A stretch of DNA of 64,000 bases. Source: Lamellibrachia columna (taxonomy: Eukaryota; Annelida; Polychaeta; Sabellida; Siboglinidae). Shown in pieces: positions 46,775 to 58,602 of this stretch (positions are counted from its first letter, which is position 1; every line of letters starts with the position of its first letter). The DNA lies in assembly GCA_963662155.1 (NCBI GenBank), contig OY759262.1:56687490-56751489 (forward strand), written 5' to 3'. The notes beneath the pieces are model-generated. The model saw nothing but the letters and a program-made list of their open reading frames with translations. It did not search any database and was not told the DNA's origin. The position numbers and the translations under genes were made by a program.

Positions 46775-46930
46775 AATTCAAAACTGAGTTGTTTTCGCAT
46801 TGGTACAATCACTTTAGGAATATTTCTATAAACATGTCAGGTGAAACTGAATGCATTATTTCGTTGTATTCCCATTAGTGTGCGTAATAAAACATTCTCA
46901 TCCAACGACACGGTCGAAAATCACATTCCT
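46775..46930. repeat. Fragment resembling a gene 1 intron
   Basis: TTGGTACAATCACT, then GTGAAACTGAATGCA, then TTGTATTCCCATTAG resembles intron stretches of the Furin-like array (for example 7478-7600 and 9175-9220). No exon accompanies it. Confidence 0.4.
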
Positions 46931-47124
46931 CGAACATTGCGTTTGCTTCTATACACAAACAACTGAATGGCAGACTTCCGGAACACCAATAACATGCTCA
47001 TCGATACTCGTGAACGCATGACTTAGCGATTGCGCTTCGCAAGTACTATTATATCAACTTACAACGATCCTTTAACATTGTCGAATTCAACAACATTCAA
47101 TAGAGCGCGAATCAAAATGCCATC

Positions 47125-47187
47125 AAGAAGCTACTAGGATTATTTAGTTTAGTGTACTCCTAAACTAAATAATCCTAGTAGCTTCTT
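47125..47187. repeat. Perfect 27-28-bp inverted repeat (hairpin)
   Basis: Arms 47125-47151 and 47161-47187 are exactly complementary (AAGAAGCTACTAGGATTATT, then TAGTTTA) with a 7-9 nt loop. Confidence 0.85.
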
Positions 47188-48202
47188 TACAGTTGGGGGA
47201 TCTTCTTCAGTCATTTGAGTGATTAATGTAATATTAAGCGTCAAATTGCTTATTTGATTAGGGAGTTAACGTTCGGGAAGTCAATTGGTACTTATCAGGT
47301 GTGTGTGTAAGCGTCTGAGCGTTCCTGTCGCCGCTATTCTAATTCTTCGACGCTGCTGCCGTCACACAATTATTAGGCGGCCGATAGGACGGAAGTGTTC
47401 CTCTTCGACAGATACTTTTTTGAGGGGCCTATGACATTAAAGAGTTCCGTCTAGTCAGAAAATCTTGTTGGGACCGTAGGCGTTGAGGCAGAAGAGTTCC
47501 CCTTCATCAGAATGTTTTGTGGGATTTACAATAACTCGGGACACCCGGGGTCTCCCGGTGGCCCTACGGCGGAAGCTCTCGCGGAACTCCCGTGGAACCA
47601 TCTGCAGAACTCCCGTAGATTGACGGCGGAAAATCCCTGAAACTAATAATAATTATTTTATGAAGCGCGACTGGCGAGCTGACGCATGGTGTATAAAATC
47701 CAAAACATATTATTTTGTTCGCGTGTTCGGTTCCCATAAGAGGCAAACATTTTTCGTGCTGTTTTGTACTTTTTATTTTGTATAATCATAATGCTGTGTT
47801 GTATTATTTCGTTATCGAAACCACACATAGATAGCATTAATTAAATGTCGCCTAAATGTGTCTTAATCCAATCGATGAAGCCATCTACATAAAGGGTCCC
47901 GCCTTTCTCAATACAAAGCATATGTTCGCCATTTCTGTAGAATTGACGTTACTTTTTGGCAATACTTTCACTTTAGCTCCACTTGCCATAGACTATTCCA
48001 AAAGCTAGAGACATTTAACGCGGTCTGTGGAATGTGTCGTTTGTGCCTCAAGAATATTGGTCGACGGAATTTCCGATTGCTCCATATCGTCTGGTTGGTG
48101 CATATACGCGTGCCACCACGTCTGATGACTGCACGACACGTGACGTTAGCTAAATCTTAGCTAACGTTAACGTTAGCTGAAACGGTGGCATGAACAACAA
48201 TT

Positions 48203-48590
48203 TTGACCAGGGTAGAAACGTCGTTGATGGCGTGACAAAAGCGTAGACGATTGTTGTGTTGCTAGCGTATCAATAGCGGACGAGTTTATGATGGTGCAGT
48301 GGTGGTGCCAGTAACATTCCCAGAATATAGCTGATAGGGGTTGGCGACAAGATAGATGTTCTTTGATTCTTCTGCCAAGTGCTCTGGCTGTTTCTCCTAT
48401 ATAGTGTTGGTCACATTCTGGGCATTGTATGTCATATAAACTACCCTGCACTTGGCTGCCTTTGCTGTTCTGTCTTTTGGGTGTACCAACATTGACATCA
48501 GGGTGTTGATAGGTTTGTGGTAAACCAGGATGTTTTAGGACTTGAAAATCCTTGCTACTTGTTCTGATAGTTTACTAATGTAGGGCAGAC
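48203..48590 (-). mobile_element. Penelope-like element fragment (GIY-YIG part), minus copy
   Basis: The minus strand encodes LVHPKDRT (near 48480) and [20 protein letters not shown] with RRIKEHL (48440-48355). This is the linker and GIY-YIG endonuclease start of Penelope-like elements. It is head to head with the plus-strand copy that follows. Confidence 0.65.
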
Positions 48591-48592
48591 CT

Positions 48593-50870
48593 ATGGCATG
48601 TTGTAGGAGAAACAGCCAGAACACTTGGCACAAGAATCAAAGAACATCTATCTTGTTGCGAACCCCTGTCAGCTATACTTAACTTACTTAATCCTCTTGG
48701 CCCCTTCAGGAGCATAGGACGTCAATCATGTTTCTCCACCTCACTCTCTTCTGGGCTAGAGCTTTGGCCTCTTGCCAGGTGACCCCCACTTTATCAAGAT
48801 CTTGTAGTGTGGAGCGTCTCCAGTTGATTTTTGGCCTTCCTTGTCTTCTCTTTCCTTGTGGGTTATAGTCCAGTGCTTGTTTGGTTGTATTTGTTGGATC
48901 TTTTCTGAGTGTGTGGCCAATCCAGCTCCATTTTCTCCTCTTGATTGTAGTGCTTATTTCTTCCTGTTTGGTTTTTTTCCAGAGCTCTTTATTTTATATT
49001 TTGTTAGGCCACCATACCTTGAGGATGTATCGGAGGCGACTGTTGATGAAGACTTGGGGTTTGTTGTTGAGAGACTGAGTAGTTTTCCATGTTTCACAGC
49101 CATAGAGAAGAACTGGTTTAACGTTGGTGTTGAAAATGCGGATCTTAGTGTTTATGGATAGTTGGGAAGAGAACGATACAGGGCGTAGCTCCACATCTTT
49201 GTCAGCTCCACCATTTGTATTGATGTTGCTCCCGAGGTAGATGAAGTCTTGTACTTCCTCAACAGTACCACTTTTTAGCGAGATGGGTTCGGAGGATCTG
49301 CTATTGACTTTCATCACCTTTGTTTTTCCCACATTGATCTTAAGATCCAGTTGGCTGCTTTTTTCTTGAAGCCTTTCTGTTTTTTGTTGCATGTGTTTAT
49401 GGGTTTCTGAGAGTAGTGCTAGATCATCTGCAAAATCCAGGTCTTCTAGTTGTGAGAACAAGTTCCACTGGATCCCAGTACGATGGTGTTCTGTGGATCT
49501 TTTAATTGTCCAATCTATGGCTATCAGAAAGAGCAGTGGAGATAGCAAGCATCCCTGTCGTACTCCAGTTCCAATCTGGAAGCCTTCTGAAACTTGTCCA
49601 TTAAAGATGACATGACCAGTGAAACCTTCGTACATGTTCTTTATTAGGGTTACAAATTTTGTGGGTAAGCCATAGTGCCTCAGGAGCTTCCATAGAACTG
49701 TCCTATCTATAATATCGAATGCTTTTTCGAAGTCCACAAAGTTTATGTAAAGGGAACTCTGCCATTCAATGCATTGTTCAACGATAATCCTGAGTGTAGC
49801 AATGTGATCTGTGCAGGATTTATCCTTTCTAATTCCAGCTTGTTTCCTTCTTAGCTTCTTGTCAACTGTTTCTTGTATCCTATCCAGGATGATACGGCAG
49901 AGAATTTTACTGGGCTTTGATAGAAGCATGATCCCTCTCCAGTTCTTACAACCTCTCATTGAAGTTGCCTTTCTTGGGGATTGTAACTAGCATACCTGTC
50001 TTCCATTCAGTTGGTATTTCCTCTTTATCCCAGATCTCATTTAGCATGCTGTATAAAACGTCTGTGGTGGCCCCAATATCAGCTTTTAAGACATCAGATG
50101 GTATATTGTCAATTCCAGCTTTTTGATGGCTCTCTTGATCTCCTCTTTGGATATCCTACCACAATTAATATTAAGGTCTTCATTTGTTTCCTCAATGTCT
50201 GGGATTGATTCTGGTGGAGGTCTATTCAAGATATCTTGGAAATATTCTTTCCAGCGTTGTAACTGTAGAGATTCCTTAGTGAGAAGGTTTGCCTGTTTGT
50301 CCCTGATGGGGCGACTAGTGCTCTTGTTCTTCCCTGCTAGCTGTCTGGTGATCTTGTATAACTCTCTGGAGTTGTTTTGCCTAGCTGCGATCTCAGCCTC
50401 GTTTGCTAGTTTTTCGAAATATGTTTTCTTGTCCCTCTTTGTCTTCTTTTTAACTATTTTGTTTCTTTCCTGGTATTCTTGCTGCAGTTTTTTTTCCTTG
50501 TGTCATCTGCTTCCTTGTTGAGTTTCATTTTAGTCTCCCTCCTTGCCTCAATAGCTTCTCAGGTGTCGTCTGTAATCCAGTCCTTCCTCCTAGCTTCCAA
50601 GCAGCCTAGGACTTGTTCACAGGTGTCGGTAATTGCATTTTTGCATTCTATCAGCTATAAGTGAACACAAACTAAACACAGGCCATCAGTGCTCTATGAA
50701 GGACGTTAACATTCTAGACCACGAGGAGAACTGGCACAGGAGAAAAATAAAGGAAGTGATTAACATCCACAGAAAGAAACCTACGCTGAACCGAGACGTT
50801 GGCCAGGAGCTCCCACCAGTCCTACTCCAGCTTGTGTCACATGACATTGGTCATGTGACGCATCCGTAAC
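48593..50870 (+). mobile_element. Penelope-like element C-terminus, split by an RTE insertion
   Basis: The left piece (48603-48677) encodes GETARTLGTRIKEHL. The right piece (50651-50869) continues SEHKLNTGHQC, VNILDHEENWHRRKIKEV, then LNRDVGQELPP, as at the end of Penelope-like GIY-YIG enzymes. Removing 48678-50650 together with one copy of the 9-bp TCAGCTATA rejoins the two pieces. Confidence 0.7.
48678..50650 (-). mobile_element. RTE-like LINE, 5' truncated, 9-bp target duplication
   Basis: Minus strand. The thumb-side linker reads WKEYFQDILNRPPPE near 50220. RT then shows NWRGIMLLSKPSK, YINFVDFEKAFD, GVRQGCLLSPLLFLIAIDW, DLDFADDLALLSETH, NVGKTKVM and YGCETWK in an open frame 49959-48994. 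The 3' tail is GATTAAGTAAGTTAAG, typical of RTE simple tails. TCAGCTATA flanks both sides (48669-48677, 50651-50659). The endonuclease is missing. A frame break lies near 49960. Confidence 0.85.
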
Positions 50871-50904
50871 TTCAGTCTGCTGAAGAAGACTGCGAGATGC
50901 AGTC

Positions 50905-51240
50905 AAAATATTCAGAAAGAACACAACGTTTCTTGAGAGGTAATTATGCTTAATACAACATTACACAGTTTAAGTTGTTCACTCAATTTGTCTACATAGA
51001 CATTGAATAAGTAAGGGGATAGTATCCCCCCTTGTCTAACACCATTAGTTACTTTGAATTTCACAGAATCTACATCACTCCACCTAATACACATGGTCTG
51101 GTTTTATACCTGTAAGTCAATACATGTAATATATATCCTAGAACCCCCTTTCACTGAATTTCTTAAACGGTGTTCTGTGGTTCACTCTGTCAAATGCCTC
51201 ACTGGCATCAAGAAAACATACGTCTTCTTATCTATATCCC
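50905..51240 (-). mobile_element. RT fragment of another LINE
   Basis: Minus frames: CFLDASEAFDRVNHRT near 51225, then MCIRWSDVDSVKFKVTNG, then VRQGGILSPYLFNVYVDKLS (51094-50990). Only RT blocks 3 to 4 remain. Confidence 0.7.
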
Positions 51241-51579
51241 ATTTCTGTCAACAAAAATGTTACCTGCAGCATCTTGCATGTCACTACACACAATTTCATT
51301 TATATTGAGACCAACATAAAATATATCAAACGTTTATTCACATAGTAAAACAATTACCAAAGAAATAAGGCTAACTAGAATGACTGAAACCAAGACTAAA
51401 CATTGACCTAAACAGTGACTTCTACCACCGGAAAATACAACTTGGAACATGGATATCACAGTTACACACATCATTATTATGCCACAACATATCAAATATA
51501 CTGGTAGTTTAGCTTAGGAAATAATTAATCTTTATAAAGCCAAGGCATTTTAACTGTTTCACCATCATCATCTGTACCA

Positions 51580-52030
51580 ATGGCAATAGACTACTTGTTT
51601 TGATTGGACAGTAAATGTACACCAATCATGTGTAACAATATTACTTGTTCTGACTGACAGTAAATGTACACCAATTATGCATACCAATACACTACTTGTT
51701 CCTACCAACAGTAAATGTACACCAATGATCTCATTCTGGAATCTGCACCATTTCACTACTTCTTCTGATAGTAAATGTATACTAATCATGTGTATCCAAT
51801 ATACTACTTGTTCTGACTGAATCTATTACTTGTTCCTACCGACAGCAAATGTAAACCAAGCGTCTCATTCTCTACCAAATACACTACTTGTACTGACAGT
51901 AAATGTACACCAATCATATGTATCAATACACTACTTGTTCTGACTGATAGTACTTGCACACCAACCATCTGTTCCAATACACTACTTATTCTGACTGATA
52001 GTACATGTACACCTAACATATTCAATTCAC
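51580..52030. repeat. Degenerate minisatellite, unit about 50-55 bp
   Basis: About eight units of the form CTACTTGTTCTGACTGACAG, then TAAATGTACACCAATCATG. Minus-strand frames (IGVHLLSVRTS) are by-products. Confidence 0.85.
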
Positions 52031-52264
52031 CTTTCACTCATCCAGGGGTAGAAATCAGCACACTTTCCTCTGACAGACACCCCAGTATCCGAAAGACCTT
52101 GGCTGATAGATCAGACATGAGTACAACCTGTGTCACAGTTTATGGCTGTTTGGTGTGTGGCAGGTGCAGAAAAGTGACATAAGTTTTTCTCACGAATGAC
52201 AAACTTCTTCTCTTTCTCATAGGTGTCGGAGCTGCTTGAGTCATCCTTGGTTATGTCGCTGTTA

Positions 52265-52587
52265 TCACATAGTGTGCATCATCTGCACCAATGTCTTTAT
52301 TCTCACTGAATCTGATGGAAGCTTCACATAGGAGTAGTCATGATCAACGTTCATTGGTGCAATAATGTCATCCATGACTACAGCAGCATTCGCGAAGTGT
52401 CGCACTTGAAATATCGTTACTGGATCGATTTGCATTTCAGCATCAGTTGTATGTGGTGCCACAGCAGTAGTAACAGTGATGGCACTAAAGGTGACATCCG
52501 TAATGTAAAGATTGACGGCATCACCCGTAGCGCTGGATGCTTCAAAACTAGTACCTGTACTTGTACGAACCAATGGTGAATCCTTCA
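52265..52587 (-). CDS. Possible exon of an unknown gene
   Basis: A strong acceptor TCTTTTCAG|ATGAAGG at 52587 is followed by 107 open codons (KDSPLVRTSTGTSFEAS, VRHFANAAVVMDDI) ending in TGA at 52265. A possible donor A|GTGAGAAT lies near 52306. The antisense frame is also partly open. No family was recognised. Confidence 0.3.
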
Positions 52588-53149
52588 TCTGAAAAGATTA
52601 CACATACAGTGACTTGAAAATGTTTTAAAATTAATCTTTTGCATAATAAAAATTAATCATAATGTGAGAAACTTTCTCTTATATATATTATTTTTAGAAT
52701 ATAAGAGTGCCAGTGTCATATAGAATATATAAAGTAATCAACCACAGGGAAAAGCATTTTCCCAATGAAGCCATGTTAATTCAACCAATGGGTCTTTCAC
52801 TGATCTCTTAATGTTTTTAATGAATCTGTTTGGTCAGTTTGATGAATGCCACAGGTAACATAACCAAACGCATGTAACCAAAATTGTAGCATCCTAGCTC
52901 CTTATTATCTAATCAACATTGCACTGTTTTCAATGGGCCAGGGAGGTCAAAATTCTATAAGGGGTCCAAATTCCATAACAAAATATGGACCCATAGGTAT
53001 ACTTTCTATGGGGTTCCTTATTTTATATCTGACACTCTATTTAGATAACATAATGCATGAATATTGTTATTGGACCAAATGCAGATCTATGCTTGTGACA
53101 TCTTTACCTTATAAATGCTGCACGCACACACACACACATACCTGCCTAT

Positions 53150-53151
53150 AC

Positions 53152-53249
<98 letters not shown>

Positions 53250-53262
53250 GTAAATATATATA
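53150..53262. repeat. (TA)n microsatellite
   Basis: A pure TA tract of about 100 bp after an ACAC segment. Confidence 0.97.
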
Positions 53263-53427
53263 TAATTATTAGGTATTATACTGAAAGCATCTGCTAGATA
53301 GTATGGTGCATGGACAAAAGCCCCTCCCAACAAAAGCCCCACAGACATAAGCTTGTTTCAATTCAATTATACTGTTCATGACTGTTGCTGTAGTACACAG
53401 AGACAAGATATTGTCATGAATATACTT

Positions 53428-55308
53428 CAGGCATGTGGTCAATTCCATTCCGGAATTGGAACTGACCCTCAATTCCAGTTCCGGAATGTTTTTTTAATTG
53501 GAATGGTTTTTTTGGGGGGGAATTGGAATTGATTTTGTTGGAATTATTGATTTGATACTGTTAATATTTACCCTTGTCTTTACTTATATTACTTTTAAAA
53601 TCATATTTGTCTGCTATTAGCATGTCACCCTGAATCTGGTAACAGCCAGGAAGTTGTCAACATTACAGCATAGACACTGTCTACTCTGGTATTGAAACAT
53701 TGCGACCAAGAACAATATAATCAAGCATTTGCATCAAAAAGAAATACTAAGTTACTGTAATAGACAGTAAAACCAAAATCAGACCATTCAGGCCTCATTT
53801 TCTTTCTCAGTGTACAAGGTTTATTTACAGAGATTGCCAATTAAGGGCACCTGCCTGCTCATTCCCTTTGTGTGAGAGAGGAAGCCTGCCCCACTTGAAT
53901 GCAGCCCCTTTTTTATCCAAGCCTAATGTTCAGCCCACAAGTTTACCATACTACACATGTCACTGGTCACCTGTACAATGCTGTTACATGTGGCTGTAGG
54001 GTTTGCCCTTTGTAGTAATTAAAAATGTCCCCATGGAGAATACATGTTGGAGATTAGGATGTTGAAGACTCAAACTTTCCAGTAAATTTGATGAAATATC
54101 AATGATGCCACAACTGATAGCGATATACATCTGCCTCCTAGCATATTTGCTCCCCCCCCCCAGGACATCTGCCCCTTTTTTCTATGATAGTTGACAAGTG
54201 AAAATCAGTTTGCAGTTTTATCATTATTACTACAATAACATAACATTCAATGACAAGTCGAAGTCACTTTAGCCTAATGCAATGGCCTATCCCCTGGAGT
54301 GTGTATGAAATGATCTTGTCACCAGTTGTCTTCCAGGTATTATTGATAGTCAGATCAGTGGTGGACAGTAACGAGTCAGAGATCAGCTGGTTTGGAGTGC
54401 CCCTGGTATTAGCTGCCTTAGTTTTCAGGTCCTCACGGACCTTGGCAGCTTCTATCTGTGCCGTGTCACATTCATGGTTGCAGGCAGTCTTGTTGATCAC
54501 ATTCTGGATCTGGAGATCAGATCAGTGACCACAGCACCCTTGCATGATTAGGATCGACGCTGGCTTCACTCCCATTGAAGAGTAATCTTGTTGGTCCCCC
54601 TTCTTGGTGTAGGAATGACACTCAAAACATAGCTTCTGACCTCCTCAGATGCTAGTAGTAATTTCCATGATGAAGTTATAAGTGTTTTCTGACAACTCTG
54701 GCTTGTGCATCCAGTTTTATACAAAAATGGAGTCATTCCAACTCTCCATGGTAAATGCAATTCAAAAGAAACCTTCTTGAGATGGCTTCTTTCAAATCTC
54801 CTCAATTGTCCTAACATGTCCTGGTCCTAATGTCACTGACTTCTTCCACAATTGCAATAAAGATAATCCTTTGATTACAGGATCATCTCCAATTACATAA
54901 AGTAATTTACTTGGCTGATCTGGCACAAAGAACATTAATTGCAAATAGGGTAATATATATCTTGAATTCATGTTCAGAAATAAAAAAAATAAGTTATAAA
55001 ACATTTCTTTAAAAAAAATAACAAATAATCCAGAAGCTACGGACAGGGGGCAAATGTCCAGATTTTGAATAAGGCAAGGGGCTAATGTCTGGGGGGCAAG
55101 TGACAAAGGGGCAAATGTCCGGGAGGGGGGCAAATGACCTGGACCCAATATAAACAGGGGAACTGTTCAAAACTCAGATTAATGACCCAACTGTCCAGGG
55201 CTGTCCAAAATGTTTGGTTTTGTTACCAAAAATCCAGGAGAGGTGTCGAAGCAGAAAGTACATATGAAATGGCTGGATGCCATTTTAAAGTTTGTTATGG
55301 CAAACCTG

Positions 55309-55340
<32 letters not shown>

Positions 55341-55544
55341 ATGTGTGCATTTAATGAACAGTAATTTTTTAAGCATATCTAATTAAATATGATTGCGCAC
55401 ACGTGACAAATAAAACTGTGTTAAAACGAATTGGATTTGAATTTTTCTTTAGCCTAGGATTTTAACAGTTGGAATTGATTTTTGGCAAGGCGGAATTAGA
55501 AGTGATTTTTTGGATTTGACAAAACAGAATTGACTCCATGCCTG
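53428..55544. mobile_element. hAT-like element with 8-bp target duplication
   Basis: The element begins CAGGCATGTGGTCAATTCC and ends GAATTGACTCCATGCCTG, so the inverted ends carry CAGGCATG. ATATACTT is duplicated on both sides (53420-53427 and 55545-55552). An 8-bp duplication with CAGG ends is typical of hAT. AATTGGAATTGATTTT-type sequence lies just inside both ends. No hAT transposase is seen, so it is non-autonomous or has been replaced internally. Confidence 0.7.
54145..55140 (-). mobile_element. Nested element with GC-rich inverted ends and a FLYWCH/MULE-like remnant
   Basis: The left end (TTTGCTCC, C-run, AGGACATCTGCCCC) mirrors the right end (GGGGCAAATGTCC, then GGGGGGCAAATGACC). Inside, the minus frame 54500-54264 reads HECDTAQIEAAKVREDLK, then TKAANTRGTPNQLISDSLL. 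This resembles the linker after FLYWCH fingers in MULE-type transposase proteins, and CKGAVVTD occurs just upstream in a shifted frame. Confidence 0.4.
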
Positions 55545-55552
55545 ATATACTT

Positions 55553-56500
55553 CCTTCATATGTATAGCTTGTACTAATACTATTGTGGGTTGCCGACAGT
55601 TGCCCCCTCCCTCACGATATTCATTACAGTGTTATCAGTCGTGTTAGAATAAAATGTAATTAATACATCTCTTTATGAACTTCCGGTTATTACATGTGGG
55701 GTTTAATCTGATCAATAAAGCAAATTCATTTTATATATTTTTGCCTTATTGCCAAGTCACAAGAATTCAGAAAAAAATTGTAAAGTGTCATTATAGAAAA
55801 CAGACATGTAATCTGACAGTGTTCAACTGGGTAGATGACGATGCCTTAGTTTCCTTTCCAGCTAGACATTGCATGGGTGAAATGCATTTTACTTAAATAT
55901 TTAAATACTTTTAAAAAGTTTTTGTAACTGCATTTGCACTTAATCACAATCAAAGTATTTGTATATTTAAATATTTCCATAAAGAATTTGAAATGTAAAC
56001 AGCAACAGTAGGCTTCTGTTGCACTATAGTATATACTGTCTTTTCGTCGTGTTTCTCCCATGCATCTAACACCCCCAGGCTTAGCCTTACGCTTGCCGCT
56101 TGCTCTCTAGGCATTTAGAACACAGGAGTATGAGACTTAATTATTATGACTGTCAATAAATAATATCAAATTATTTTCTTGAATAATTTTGCCTAGTACA
56201 TACGCCATGGCCCATGTTACAAGGCTGCAGTATATCCTGTAGCACTTACTGAGTTATTGTTATTGTTTTGAGTATGGCCACGTATTGACGGTACACCTGA
56301 TCACGTCGAAAATAAATCGGCGGATTGGAAAACACTCGTAATTATATCAAACTATTAACACTTACTCGCACTTTATTGTATTCATACATTTCGATTTACT
56401 GTGGGTCATATATATGCTGACGTTGAAGCACAGCTGTGCTTATTGGGGTGGAACTATATTGTAATCGTAGTGATAAGTCACAATGGTAACGGTAATCCAA
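55553..56500. other. No recognised gene
   Basis: AT-rich sequence. A plus-strand frame at 55675-55896 and a minus frame at 56061-55846 have no recognisable domains. Confidence 0.35.
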
Positions 56501-56509
56501 TTTACTAAC

Positions 56510-56893
56510 CTGGTTTCAGCTCGTCGCTTCCTACGCATCGCTCTGCCCCCTGATATATCTCACGTTTCCTTGTCGCAGAATAGTCTGTAGATGCATGGTC
56601 ATATGCGGAAAAAAGATCTAAGATGTCTTTGACCAAAAATGACATCTTGATGCTCACTGTCTGTCCATGCTCATCACATACGTCTTTTGTCTTGTAATCT
56701 GCATCGGAAAAGTGGTCACTCGCAGAGCCTGTGGCTGGCGGACACAGCAATTTCCGCATTTGCAACCACCTTTTCCGCTGCAAATTCTTCCTCGAAAGTC
56801 GATCAAAAGTTTTTTCCTTGCATTTGTAGTACTAGTTGATATATCCAGGAGCCATCCAGTGCACACCAGTTTTCTTTTTATTCGATTTTCCAT
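56510..56893 (-). CDS. Candidate first exon of an unrecognised gene
   Basis: A strong donor CCAG|GTTAGTAA lies at 56510. In the frame that reads into it with phase 1, an ATG at 56759 opens 83 codons (MRKLLCPPATG, DYKTKDVCDEHGQTVS, FLVKDILDLFSAYDHA). An upstream ATG at 56893 opens another frame that stops at 56654 (79 codons, with CKCGNCC), so it could be an upstream ORF or the true start. The CpG-rich flank with two CCAAT boxes fits a promoter. No family was recognised. Confidence 0.35.
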
Positions 56894-56929
56894 GCGTTTC
56901 GGCCGTTTTTCCTAGAGGTTTTTACTGTG

Positions 56930-57080
56930 TGAACGCGGTGCCAGGAGCTCGTACTCAAACCTATGAAGCGCCATCCATGTCAGTGAAGCGCGCATGTGAT
57001 TGGTCAGTCACCGCTCCGCGTCGCGCGGTTCGTGTCAGTGAAGCGCGCATGGGATTGGTCAACGGTCGCGACGGGCTTCC
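56930..57080 (-). promoter_or_regulatory. CpG-rich putative promoter with duplicated CCAAT boxes
   Basis: Two direct repeats of GTCAGTGAAGCGCGCATG followed by (G)ATTGGTCA place CCAAT (minus sense) at 56999-57003 and 57054-57058. They sit in CpG-dense sequence, 105-165 bp upstream of the minus-strand ATG at 56893. Confidence 0.4.
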
Positions 57081-57389
57081 CTCACGGTCCTGAAATAGCT
57101 GTCCTGCGTTGCAGTGACGTCAGTGACTGTGGTCACCCCTACTTTTCTCGAGTTGTGCCCATGAGGAGGGTCACTCAATACATCGCCAGCTAGTACGTAC
57201 ATCATATCCTCCCGACAAAATCCACGTTTTGTTTTCTGTATCCAACACACGTTAACGCATGCAAGTTACAATGCTATTAAGCTTACTGCTTTCATATTTC
57301 GTACTTTAAATAAGATAAATGTATCTTTTATATAAGTGACGTCAGTAGCCTCTTAACTTGGCTAGCTGCGCAGATATAAATAGAACGTT

Positions 57390-57590
57390 GCCGGTGATCT
57401 CAGCCTGTTTGAGGGCATGATGTTGGCCAGAAATAAGTGTCCGACAGTGAACTCGGCATGTGCGGCAGTGATCTCGGCCTGTAATTTTCTGTAAAAACCG
57501 ACGTTAGATAAAGCTTCTTCTTGTCTAGCCAGTGATCTCGGCCTGTTTGAGGGAGTGATGTAGGCCAGAAATAAGTGTTTGTAAAATAAA
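57390..57590. repeat. Imperfect tandem duplication
   Basis: GTGATCTCGGCCTGTTTGAG and TAGGCCAGAAATAAGTGT recur at 57391-57440 and 57530-57580, with a shorter copy near 57465. Confidence 0.7.
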
Positions 57591-57734
57591 ACGTTGTATT
57601 ATGTATTGTGATAACTGCTATATACTCCAGTAATCGACTCAATAATAATGTACAATATTGCATCCCAGCAATCACACTACGTATATGCAACGTTGTATGA
57701 AGGTAAAGGTTTGGTAACGTCAGGAATTACGCTT

Positions 57735-57932
57735 TATTAACGTTGTGTCAACGTAGTCTATCTACGTTGTGACAATACGTAACAACAACGTAACAGTATT
57801 ACGTTCTACTTACGTCGTGTCCACGTACTGCAACTACGTTGTGCCAGTACGTAGCAAAGACGTAACGATATTACGTCGTGTCCACGTACTCCAACTACGT
57901 TGTGCCAGTACGTAGCAACGACGTAGCGATAT
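57735..57932. repeat. 61-bp tandem repeat rich in ACGT palindromes, 3 copies
   Basis: Units of TTACGTCGTGTCCACGTACT, CCAACTACGTTGTGCC and AGTACGTAGCAACGACGTA hold about five ACGT sites each and can fold on themselves. Confidence 0.75.
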
Positions 57933-58602
57933 TACTTATAATTATATTATCTTCCTACAATTTTTCTGACATTATTATGCCGTTTCCAGACATGTTTGGC
58001 ACCTTGTCACTACCTTTATAATACGTTTACACCACGTAAAATAAAAGGATTTCCTGACATTATCAAACTACTAATATTCTCGTATATGCAACGTCTTTTA
58101 CTGGGATAATCCATTATAATTTTAGAGTCCGTCGTAAGGATATATGTTACGTAGAAATAACGATCGTTGCATGGGGCGGCTCGATTCAATACTGTCAGAT
58201 ATTTACAATGTTATGCATAGTTATAACAATATTTCTACAAAACTTGTCCATCAAATGAACTGTATTATGAAGAAGCGTTTTACAATTTAAACGCGCCACC
58301 CATGGTAGTTTAACTGATGTCACACGATTGACACTGGTATAATCGGCAACAGCGTGTTAATCGCAACGACATTCTGTGGACAAATTTGTGTCCAGACATG
58401 TGTCATATAACTGGTACAGAACACGTAAATTCACGTATTTCAACTGGTTCAAATCACCGGTTTCCGTAAGTGAATTCACAAGATTCTGTGGACAAATTTG
58501 TGTCCCGTAACTGGTTCATTTGACTGGGTGAATCCATGCCTTGTGGGTTAACCATCTCGTGAGCGCAATGACAAATCTTAAAGTTAAATACCTAAACCGT
58601 TA

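Noticed and set aside
48151..48178. Terminator-like hairpin GTTAGCTAA/TTAGCTAAC
   Set aside because: An 11-bp-arm palindrome, but intrinsic terminators are not meaningful here and no U tract follows.
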